DNA of 64,000 nucleotides from Alistipes sp. (GTDB lineage: Bacteria > Bacteroidota > Bacteroidia > Bacteroidales > Rikenellaceae). The position numbers and the translations under genes are program-made. Position 1 is the first letter of the stretch. Every line of letters begins with the position of its first letter. The notes under the pieces are model-generated. The model was not told the DNA's origin. It ran no database searches and saw only the letters and a list, made by a program, of their open reading frames with translations. The DNA lies in assembly GCA_017399485.1 (NCBI GenBank), contig JAFQCA010000029.1, forward strand, positions 1 through 64,000, in the 5' to 3' direction. Of this stretch, positions 17,223-24,306 are shown in pieces.

Positions 17223-18089
17223 TTAAAAAACAATATATATTTCGGGGTCCACAGCCTTACCCTCGTTCCAAATCTCCAACTCGAACAACGGATTGGTCTT
17301 ATCACCAACCTCAGGCATTGCATTATAGCCCAGCACCTGACGGCTCTTGACCGATTGGCCTTTGGCCACAAGCACCTGCGCGAGATTACGATAGATGGAA
17401 ACAAATCCGTTAAAGTGCTGAACGGTAACGACAGTACCCGACTCGCCACCTGTTACCACATCGACGATAGTACCATCATCGATACTTGTAACGGGGGCAT
17501 TAGGCGATGACTGTATTCCCACACCAAGATAGTTGTCATCACGCGAGAAGTGGCGTGTTATGATACCCTCAACGGGTGAAGCAAAAATTAGGCGTCCACC
17601 ACCCTGCTCACGACTTTGGAGCGTACGAGCCAACGAATAATCGCCATCACCCTCCATCTGCAAACGCAAAAGAGAATCAAACTCCGAAGGGGGAATAAGT
17701 GTCTTATCCACCTTAACGGTATCGTCATCCGACAAGGGAGTACGAACCACTGGGGTACGGCCCTCCATAATCATCGCTATATTCTCGTTATAGGTAAGCA
17801 TCTCGTTCATTCTACGTTCCATAGAGTCAATACGCATAACGCTCTCGACCAATTCGTTGTGGGTACGCTCGGCTGAAGTGCGATAACCCGGGAAAATATC
17901 CAACACGGGAGTGTATGCGACAAAGAGCATTGCTAGCAGGAATAAAAACAGGCAAAACGCCACAAGACTTGCCAACAAACCCGCAGGCGAGATATGCACA
18001 CTCCAATCCTCTTGCAAAAGGATGGGGTCGCTCATCGAAAACCGCTTCTTGCGGAATAGGCGTTTTATACTCTTTAATAATTTTTTCAT
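17223..18089 (-). CDS. Degenerate M23 (LytM-like) envelope protein
   Basis: A 288-residue protein with a basic N-terminus, one transmembrane helix (about residues 38-60), a coiled-coil-like stretch (about 75-105) and a C-terminal M23 domain (about 168-288). The fold markers SPVEGIITRHF and GTVVTVQHFNGFVSIYRNL are present, but the zinc ligands are missing: the usual HxGvD motif reads YLGVG (187-191), the HxH-containing YxHL reads YRNL (233-236) and the last His-rich motif reads PLFELEI. So it is probably a catalytically dead LytM domain, as in EnvC/NlpD-type regulators of amidases. It is the first gene of the dxr-rseP-radA operon. Confidence 0.85.
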   Translation of the reverse strand: MKKLLKSIKRLFRKKRFSMSDPILLQEDWSVHISPAGLLASLVAFCLFLFLLAMLFVAYTPVLDIFPGYRTSAERTHNELVESVMRIDSMERRMNEMLTYNENIAMIMEGRTPVVRTPLSDDDTVKVDKTLIPPSEFDSLLRLQMEGDGDYSLARTLQSREQGGGRLIFASPVEGIITRHFSRDDNYLGVGIQSSPNAPVTSIDDGTIVDVVTGGESGTVVTVQHFNGFVSIYRNLAQVLVAKGQSVKSRQVLGYNAMPEVGDKTNPLFELEIWNEGKAVDPEIYIVF

Positions 18090-18112
18090 AGCAACACTTC
18101 TCTATAACCTTA

Positions 18113-18120
18113 CAAAGATA
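18113..18120 (-). promoter_or_regulatory. -7 box of the M23-dxr-rseP-radA operon
   Basis: TATCTTTG on the minus strand fits TAnnTTTG, 24 bases before the first start codon at 18089. Confidence 0.6.
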
Positions 18121-18245
18121 CGGAAAAATGGGTAAACCTATTGTGATTGGAGCATTTTTTTATGCGGAAAAATATTTATCGGGTAATATTCTGCGAAAAA
18201 GATAAAAATAATTGAAAATTTGAATTTAAGATTTTGAAATATTGC

Positions 18246-18253
18246 TAACTTTG
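18246..18253 (+). promoter_or_regulatory. -7 box of the nucleotidyltransferase gene
   Basis: TAACTTTG fits TAnnTTTG, about 43 bases before the ATG. A TTTG lies at 18219-18222, with a longer than usual spacer of 23. Confidence 0.5.
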
Positions 18254-18295
18254 CACTAATAAACATTTAATATAACACTAATCAAACGAAAAACT

Positions 18296-19216
18296 ATGGT
18301 AAAACCTACATTACTCGTATTGGCGGCAGGTATGGGTTCTCGTTACGGCTCACTCAAGCAGATGGATGGTGTCGGCCCAAACAACGAGGCGATTATCGAC
18401 TACTCGATTTATGATGCTATACGCGCAGGATTTGGAAAGGTGGTATTTGTCATTCGTCACTCATTTGCCGATGCATTTACTGCAATTTTCAACAAGGAGC
18501 GTTTTGGTGGCAAAATAGAGGTAGAGGTAGTATATCAGGAGTTGGATTACTTGCCCGAAGGATTTTCGGTCCCCGAAGGTCGCGAAAAGCCCTGGGGTAC
18601 AAACCACGCGTTGTTGATGGCTGCAAAGGCTATCAAAGAGCCGTTTGCAGTAATCAATGCTGATGACTTCTACGGTGCTGACGCATATAAGGTTATCGGA
18701 GAGTATTTGAGCAAATTGGGCGAAGAGAGCAACCACTATTGTATGGTAGGATATGCCGTAAACAAGACTCTTTCGGAGAATGGTACTGTATCACGCGGTG
18801 TATGCTCTATTAACGAGGAGGGTTTCTTGACATCTATCGTTGAGCGCACAAAGATTGAGCGCAACGCTGAGGGTACAATCGTATTCCACGACTTGGGCGA
18901 AGATGAGGCCTTGGAAGAGGAGACTCCCGTATCGATGAATCTCTTTGGTTTTACGCCCGATTACTTCGCTTATTCAGAGGAGTATTTCAAAGAGTTCTTG
19001 AGCAGCCCTGAAGTACAGGCCAACCTAAAGGCAGAGTTCTTTATTCCTTTGATGGTAAACAAGTTGGTGGGCGAAGGCACTTCAAAGTTGAAGGTGTTGA
19101 GCACTACGGCAAACTGGTTTGGTGTAACATATCAGGCCGACAAGCCTCAGTTGGTTGCTAAAATCGAAGAGTTGATTGCCGAGGGCGTATATCCTCGCAA
19201 CCTGTGGGGCAAATAG
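18296..19216 (+). CDS. Sugar-phosphate nucleotidyltransferase
   Basis: A 306-residue protein with the NTP-binding GxGxR-like loop LVLAAGMGSRYGSLKQ (about residues 7-22), KPWGTNHALL near residue 100 and the metal-binding motif INADDFYG (about 119-126). This is the GlmU/RfbA-like nucleotidyltransferase fold that couples a sugar-1-phosphate to a nucleotide. Unlike most members it has a gap-free DGVGPNNEAI segment where other members have G.P. and lacks a C-terminal hexapeptide domain. It is transcribed alone with its own promoter and terminator; the sugar is unknown. Confidence 0.85.
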   Translation: MVKPTLLVLAAGMGSRYGSLKQMDGVGPNNEAIIDYSIYDAIRAGFGKVVFVIRHSFADAFTAIFNKERFGGKIEVEVVYQELDYLPEGFSVPEGREKPWGTNHALLMAAKAIKEPFAVINADDFYGADAYKVIGEYLSKLGEESNHYCMVGYAVNKTLSENGTVSRGVCSINEEGFLTSIVERTKIERNAEGTIVFHDLGEDEALEEETPVSMNLFGFTPDYFAYSEEYFKEFLSSPEVQANLKAEFFIPLMVNKLVGEGTSKLKVLSTTANWFGVTYQADKPQLVAKIEELIAEGVYPRNLWGK

Positions 19217-19245
19217 TCTAAGAAAAACCACACATTGATAATTAA

Positions 19246-19278
19246 AGCAGGTGAATAGGCGTTTCACCTGCTTTTTTA
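19246..19278 (+). terminator. Terminator after the nucleotidyltransferase gene
   Basis: AGCAGGTGAA (19246-19255) pairs with TTCACCTGCT (19263-19272), followed by a T6 run. Confidence 0.9.
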
Positions 19279-19320
19279 GTCGAATCACACGAATAAAGGT
19301 TATAGTTAATATTTTGTTGC

Positions 19321-19328
19321 TATCTTTG
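19321..19328 (+). promoter_or_regulatory. -7 box before the MG2-like gene
   Basis: TATCTTTG fits TAnnTTTG exactly, 30 bases before the ATG at 19359; no clear -33. Confidence 0.6.
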
Positions 19329-19358
19329 TATTAAATTAGATTTTTACAACAGAATAAT

Positions 19359-22295
19359 ATGAAACGACTTTTTACAATACTTACCTCTTTTATTCTAATT
19401 CTTTTTACAGCAAGTGTATCGGCTCAAGAAGCGCAGGAGTCTATCGATAGTACAGCCCAGAAACTGATGAGTTATGCCGCCGCACTTAATAATTTCGGTA
19501 AGGCTCTACCACAAGAGAAGGTATATCTGCATTTAGATAATACGAGTTACTATCAGGGTGATAAGATTTGGTTTCAGGCCTATGTCGTAACATCGGATTA
19601 CAACAAACCTACGGTGTTGAGCCGTACGCTATATGTAGAGTTGCTTAATGCAGGTGGCACTGTGGTAAACAAGGTTATTCTACCGATTGTCAATGGTCGT
19701 TGCAATGGCGATTTTACTCTAAATCATCTGCCGTTCCATTCTGGATTCTTTGAGATTAGAGCATACACCAAATATATGACCAACTTTGGTGAAGATGTTA
19801 TCTTCTCACGTGTAATTCCCGTATTCGACAAGCCTCAACAAGAGGGTAACTTCGAGGAGAAGAAGATGTTGCGTATGCGAACTGACAACAGCCGATATGT
19901 CGTAAAACGCGAATGGGAAAAACGTAACGATGAGGTTACGCTAAAATTCTTCCCTGAGGGTGGTAATCTGGTAGCAGGAGTTACGTCGCAAGTTGCATTT
20001 GAGGCTACCGACAAAGGTGGCGCACCGCTTGAAATCAAAGGTCGTGTTTTAGGCAACAAAGGCGAAGAGAGAGTAACATTTGCGACAAGACACGAAGGTC
20101 GTGGCGTATTTGAATATACTCCATCAGAGGGTGATAAAGCCGAAGTTGAATACAATGGCAAGAGTTACAAATTTGACCTGCCGAAAGCGCAGGAGCAAGG
20201 CGCTGTGATGAGGGTTGATAATATCTCGATGCGTGATAGCGTGAAAGTGATAATCACAAAGAGCGAAAATCTCTCAGCCGACTTGATGGGCGCTGCCGTA
20301 ATGAGCGGAGGCAAACTATTCAACTTCAGTTTGATGGATTTCTCGGAAGAGGATTCGTTCACATTCACATTCAGCAAGCGCCGTTTGCCCGCAGGTGTGG
20401 CTCGTATAGTATTGACCGACCCTGACGGAAATATAGTTGCAGACCGTCTGTTCTTTGCCAACAAGGGAAAACGCGGAACTATCAACATCGAGAGTGACAA
20501 AGAGAGTTATGAGCCGTTTGACAAGGTAAAACTGACACTCTCAACAAACGATTACGCAGGCCGACCTATGCTCTCTCCGATTTCGATTTCGGTACGCGAC
20601 AACAAAAATGAGGTGGAGGCTCGCTCTTCGATGCTGGTGGATTTGCTGCTAATGTCGGAGATTAAGGGTTATGTACACAACCCATTCTACTATTTTGAGG
20701 CTGACGACGAGGAGCATCTCGCGGCATTGGACAATCTGCTGATGGTACAGGGATGGAGACGCTATAATTGGGATTGGTGGTCAGGCAAGAAAGCCTTCGA
20801 CCTTAAATATATGCCAGAGCAAGGTATCGAAGTACACGGACAGATTCTACGATACGGCACTGACAAGCCTATGACCGATATTCAACTCTCGTCACTACTC
20901 TCACAGCGCGGAAATGAGGAGGATAGCGAACAGGAGATTGAGAAGCAGGCAAGCAAAGCCGTCACTTCATCACCTACTCCCACCCAATCAATGTCTATGG
21001 GCGGCTACCGCGGCAGAGGAGGATTCCGTGGCAGAGGTGGCAGCATAGGACAATCGGCTGCAATGGCTTCATTGGGAACAAATAGTTCGGCTAAGAAAGA
21101 GAAAGAGGAGAGTAAAGAGCAAGAAGAGAATGCCGATACTACACAGACAGAGAAGGTAAAAGATGTGTCGCACTTCGGAATATTGGAGGTAGATAGTCTC
21201 GGCCAATTTGCTTTTGTCGGCAATATGCAAGGAAAATGGCATCTTACATTGGCTGTCACCAACGATAAGAATCGTAAAAAGTGGAGTCGCATTACTCTGG
21301 ACCGTAACTTCACCCCCAAGCCCAGAGCATACTCCATAGGAGAGATGCAGGTAGTCACAGCGAGCGACGAGCAGAAGAGCGTAAATCGTAATTATGCTAT
21401 AGACTCGACGCTAACAACGGATGAAATGCCGCCATTTATGCTCGACACTTTGGGTGATAGCCAGAAAAAGATGTCGGAGAGGACTCACCGCATAGATGAG
21501 GTTGTAGTGAAAGGCAAGCGTACTCATCAGCAAGAGATTTACAAAGCCAAGTCGGAGGCTGTGGCATACTACGACATTCCATCGGAGATTGACAACATAC
21601 GCGACGGTGGCGAGTCGGTTGACGATGTAAGAGAATTGTTGGCCCAGATGGACGAAAACTTTATTATTACTCGTGCAAGCGTAGGAACTATAAGAGGCGG
21701 AACGGGTACAGGTTCAATAGCGGAAGTTTCACAAAAGGATGCAGAGAATTCGGGCAGTTATGGTGCGAGTATGATGGCAAATACTGAGACTGCGAGTGTA
21801 CAGCAGTGGAATATCACATATAAAGGACGTGAGCCGTTGATGATTCTAAACTATGAGCGTCAATGGGGAAGCGTTGCAGGTGATGACCAGGTGAATCTGG
21901 CCGCCATAAAATCGATATACATTAGTGAGGATTTGGGCGCAATAGCCGACTATGCCGACATTAATAAGATGACACAGTTGGAGGCTACTTCGCGTTACTC
22001 GTGCGTGGTATTTATAGAAACATACCCCGAGGACAAGATACCCGTAGAGCCTGCACGCGGCGTGAGAAAAACGTGGATTGACGGTTATAGCAAGCCATCG
22101 GAGTTCTACAATCCCGACTATACAAAGTTGCCCAAAGATATTGATTACAGACGTACACTCTATTGGAATCCTGCAGTTGAGACCGACGAGAACGGCAAGG
22201 CTGTCATAGAGTTCTACAACAACGCAAGTTGTAAGAAGATGACCATATCGGCAGAGACACTGACCGATGACGGAACAATCGGAATGTCGGAATAG
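19359..22295 (+). CDS. Large exported MG2/alpha-2-macroglobulin-like protein with TonB-plug-like segment
   Basis: A 978-residue protein with a signal peptide (about 1-22). Residues about 50-170 (KVYLHLDNTSYYQGDKIWFQAYV) look like a macroglobulin MG2 domain, as in Bacteroidota proteins of this size; several beta domains follow. A low-complexity segment near 545-565 (GGYRGRGGFRGRGG) and a charged stretch (KKEKEESKEQEEN) break the fold. Near 705-720 the pattern IDEVVVKGKRT is typical of the TonB-dependent receptor/SusC plug linker, followed by a plug-like region (about 740-880), but no outer-membrane barrel follows. The C-terminus returns to a macroglobulin-like beta domain. It is probably anchored in or beneath the outer membrane; function unknown. 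Confidence 0.7.
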   Translation: MKRLFTILTSFILILFTASVSAQEAQESIDSTAQKLMSYAAALNNFGKALPQEKVYLHLDNTSYYQGDKIWFQAYVVTSDYNKPTVLSRTLYVELLNAGGTVVNKVILPIVNGRCNGDFTLNHLPFHSGFFEIRAYTKYMTNFGEDVIFSRVIPVFDKPQQEGNFEEKKMLRMRTDNSRYVVKREWEKRNDEVTLKFFPEGGNLVAGVTSQVAFEATDKGGAPLEIKGRVLGNKGEERVTFATRHEGRGVFEYTPSEGDKAEVEYNGKSYKFDLPKAQEQGAVMRVDNISMRDSVKVIITKSENLSADLMGAAVMSGGKLFNFSLMDFSEEDSFTFTFSKRRLPAGVARIVLTDPDGNIVADRLFFANKGKRGTINIESDKESYEPFDKVKLTLSTNDYAGRPMLSPISISVRDNKNEVEARSSMLVDLLLMSEIKGYVHNPFYYFEADDEEHLAALDNLLMVQGWRRYNWDWWSGKKAFDLKYMPEQGIEVHGQILRYGTDKPMTDIQLSSLLSQRGNEEDSEQEIEKQASKAVTSSPTPTQSMSMGGYRGRGGFRGRGGSIGQSAAMASLGTNSSAKKEKEESKEQEENADTTQTEKVKDVSHFGILEVDSLGQFAFVGNMQGKWHLTLAVTNDKNRKKWSRITLDRNFTPKPRAYSIGEMQVVTASDEQKSVNRNYAIDSTLTTDEMPPFMLDTLGDSQKKMSERTHRIDEVVVKGKRTHQQEIYKAKSEAVAYYDIPSEIDNIRDGGESVDDVRELLAQMDENFIITRASVGTIRGGTGTGSIAEVSQKDAENSGSYGASMMANTETASVQQWNITYKGREPLMILNYERQWGSVAGDDQVNLAAIKSIYISEDLGAIADYADINKMTQLEATSRYSCVVFIETYPEDKIPVEPARGVRKTWIDGYSKPSEFYNPDYTKLPKDIDYRRTLYWNPAVETDENGKAVIEFYNNASCKKMTISAETLTDDGTIGMSE

Positions 22296-22314
22296 GAAGA
22301 TGATGTAATAATGA

Positions 22315-22352
22315 AAAGTGGCTGTCCAATGAATTTATTGAGCAGCCACTTT
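22315..22352. terminator. Bidirectional terminator between MG2-like gene and folP
   Basis: AAAGTGGCTG (22315-22324) pairs perfectly with CAGCCACTTT (22343-22352). It lies after the plus-strand gene and overlaps the last codons of folP on the other strand. Confidence 0.8.
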
Positions 22353-23180
22353 GTTATTGAAGTTGTATTGGTTAAAGAGTTTTATTAGGTCGCAAGCCTC
22401 GCGGGTGTCGTGTACGCGTAATATGGTGGCACCCTGCCGCAAGGCCTCCCAATTTAGAGCCGTAGTGCCTGCCAATGAGTTTTCGGGTGTAGTATCCAGC
22501 ACTCGATAAATCATAGATTTACGCGACAGTCCTGCCAAAACAGGATAACCCATAGCGCAAAGACGATGCAAGCCCGCCAACAACTCGTAATTCTGCTCCA
22601 ACGTTTTTGCAAAGCCAAAGCCCGGGTCAAGAATTATCTTGTTTACTCCTCTATCGCGCAACGCTTGGCATTTGTCCGCAAAATAGTCACACACTTCGGA
22701 GGTTATATCTTTTTCATAGGATGTAAGACTCTGCATCGTTTGGGGTGTACCACGCATATGCATCGCTATGTATGGCAGATTATATTTCGCGACAACATCT
22801 ATCATCGCGTCATCCTGCTCGCCTGCCGAGATATCATTCACGATTATATCACCAAAATTTTCAACCGCACGCTGTACAATCTCGGAACGAAAAGTATCTA
22901 CCGACAACATCGCATCGGCAGCAACCTGACGCACACTTTTAAGCCCCAACTCGACACGCCTCCACTCCTCTTCGAGCGAGATATGTACAGCATTAGGGCG
23001 CGAAGAGTAACCGCCGACATCAAACAACGAAACACCATCCTCCAAGGCTTGGCGCACTCGTTTCTCGACATCTTCACCCGAATAGTTGCGACTTGCCCCA
23101 TAGAACGAGTCATTGGTGACATTGACAATAGCCATCACTTGAGGCCTATGCATAGAGAGGATGTTATCTACGTGACTCAT
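22335..23180 (-). CDS. folP: Dihydropteroate synthase
   Basis: The protein, 281 residues from the start chosen here, joins pABA to the pterin diphosphate in folate synthesis. It shows the pterin-binding TIM-barrel motifs: MAIVNVTNDSFY near residue 16, DVGGYSSRPNA near 57, NDISAG near 108, DPGFGFAKT near 192 and GLSRKSMI near 223. I place the start at 23180 (MSHVDN), since the upstream ATG at 23276 would add 32 unconserved residues lying inside coaE. The start overlaps the end of coaE by 17 bases, so the two are coupled. Confidence 0.95.
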   Translation of the reverse strand: MSHVDNILSMHRPQVMAIVNVTNDSFYGASRNYSGEDVEKRVRQALEDGVSLFDVGGYSSRPNAVHISLEEEWRRVELGLKSVRQVAADAMLSVDTFRSEIVQRAVENFGDIIVNDISAGEQDDAMIDVVAKYNLPYIAMHMRGTPQTMQSLTSYEKDITSEVCDYFADKCQALRDRGVNKIILDPGFGFAKTLEQNYELLAGLHRLCAMGYPVLAGLSRKSMIYRVLDTTPENSLAGTTALNWEALRQGATILRVHDTREACDLIKLFNQYNFNNKVAAQ

Positions 23181-23754
23181 AGAGATACATCTTATGAAGT
23201 TGCTCAACATCGCTTTCCAGATATTCGCGACGGATATTAACAATAGTCCTATCGGATAGCCTATGCAACTCGTCATCGCTTAATTGATGTCCTATACGTC
23301 GCATTACAGTCTCTCTATCTGAATTATCGCGTTCCATAGTGCGCCGAATACGCTCTTCCAATGGGGCCACAACGGCAAGCGTGGCATCTACCTCACCATC
23401 GAATCCGGACTCGAACAGTATGGCACTCTCCAGCACAACATACGGGGCACTCTGACGCTCAGCCCACGCCGCAAAGTCGGCTCGCACCGCAGGATGAACA
23501 ATAGAGTTAAGTCGTTGCAGTTGCTCCTCATCACCAAAAACACGTGACGCAAGATATGCTCGATTAAGTCCCGATTCGGTATAGCACTCATTGCCAAAAG
23601 CCTCCTGCAATGCATCACGCAACTCCGCGTTACATTCCATCAGACGCTTGGCCTCGGCATCGGAATCATATACGGCAACACCATAATCGGCAAGAAGTGC
23701 GCAAACAAAACTCTTGCCACTACCAATACCTCCGGTAATACCAACTTTATACAT
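23164..23754 (-). CDS. coaE: Dephospho-CoA kinase
   Basis: A 196-residue P-loop kinase, Walker A GGIGSGKS (residues 8-15), with the CoA-domain motif YDSDAEAKRLM and LNSIVHPAV (about residues 80-88) typical of CoaE. It performs the last step of coenzyme A synthesis. It follows a small membrane protein gene by 18 bases and overlaps folP, forming a three-gene operon. Confidence 0.96.
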   Translation of the reverse strand: MYKVGITGGIGSGKSFVCALLADYGVAVYDSDAEAKRLMECNAELRDALQEAFGNECYTESGLNRAYLASRVFGDEEQLQRLNSIVHPAVRADFAAWAERQSAPYVVLESAILFESGFDGEVDATLAVVAPLEERIRRTMERDNSDRETVMRRIGHQLSDDELHRLSDRTIVNIRREYLESDVEQLHKMYLYESRR

Positions 23755-23772
23755 TATATTTATATAATAGGA

Positions 23773-24228
23773 TTATTTACTGACCTGCGTAGTGTCGCTT
23801 GTTTCGGGGAGTGGAATCAATGGAATATCCCCTAACGAGAGGACTTTAATATCGCTAAAACGAAGAGTAATGGCATTCTGCAAGGATTGATTATCGATAA
23901 TGCAATAACGGCCTAAAACCTCACCTGTCTGCTCATCAACTTTCTGCTCGACAGCATATTTCAAATCAGATAGCGAAAACCGCAACTCCTTATGCTGATA
24001 CACGTTATAACCCAACAGATTAGTACCTACGCCCTCGACAACACAAGGCACACGCAATGACTCGCCATCAATATTCAAGCGCAAATCGTAATTGGTGGTA
24101 TAGACATTACCCAATTTTATGATATACCACAAAATAAATGAGGCACAAAACAAAACAATGAATACGGGTGATATATAACCGCGAATCCATCGATATATAA
24201 CATTCAATCTGTTGAGTAATTTTTTCAT
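23773..24228 (-). CDS. YbbR/CdaR-like small membrane protein
   Basis: A 151-residue protein with one N-terminal transmembrane helix (about 18-40) and a beta-rich extracytoplasmic part. In Bacteroidota a YbbR-domain protein commonly sits just upstream of coaE, and length, topology and place here fit a reduced member of that group, but the sequence match is not clear by eye and typical YbbR proteins are about twice as long. YbbR/CdaR proteins regulate diadenylate cyclases elsewhere; a cdaA is in this window at 42288, not adjacent. Confidence 0.5.
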   Translation of the reverse strand: MKKLLNRLNVIYRWIRGYISPVFIVLFCASFILWYIIKLGNVYTTNYDLRLNIDGESLRVPCVVEGVGTNLLGYNVYQHKELRFSLSDLKYAVEQKVDEQTGEVLGRYCIIDNQSLQNAITLRFSDIKVLSLGDIPLIPLPETSDTTQVSK

Positions 24229-24235
24229 AGTACTG

Positions 24236-24243
24236 CAAAGTTA
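24236..24243 (-). promoter_or_regulatory. -7 box of the ybbR-like-coaE-folP operon
   Basis: TAACTTTG on the minus strand fits TAnnTTTG and ends 7 bases before the start at 24228, so the mRNA would have almost no leader. Confidence 0.5.
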
Positions 24244-24248
24244 TAAAA

Positions 24249-24286
24249 AAAATAGGTTGCTCGCTAATCGTAAGCAACCTATTTTT
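24249..24286 (-). terminator. Terminator of secDF
   Basis: AAAATAGGTTGC (24249-24260) pairs perfectly with GCAACCTATTTT (24274-24285). On the minus strand it is followed by a T8 run and ends just at the promoter of the next operon. Confidence 0.9.
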
Positions 24287-24306
24287 CAAATATTGTCGTG
24301 TTTTGA

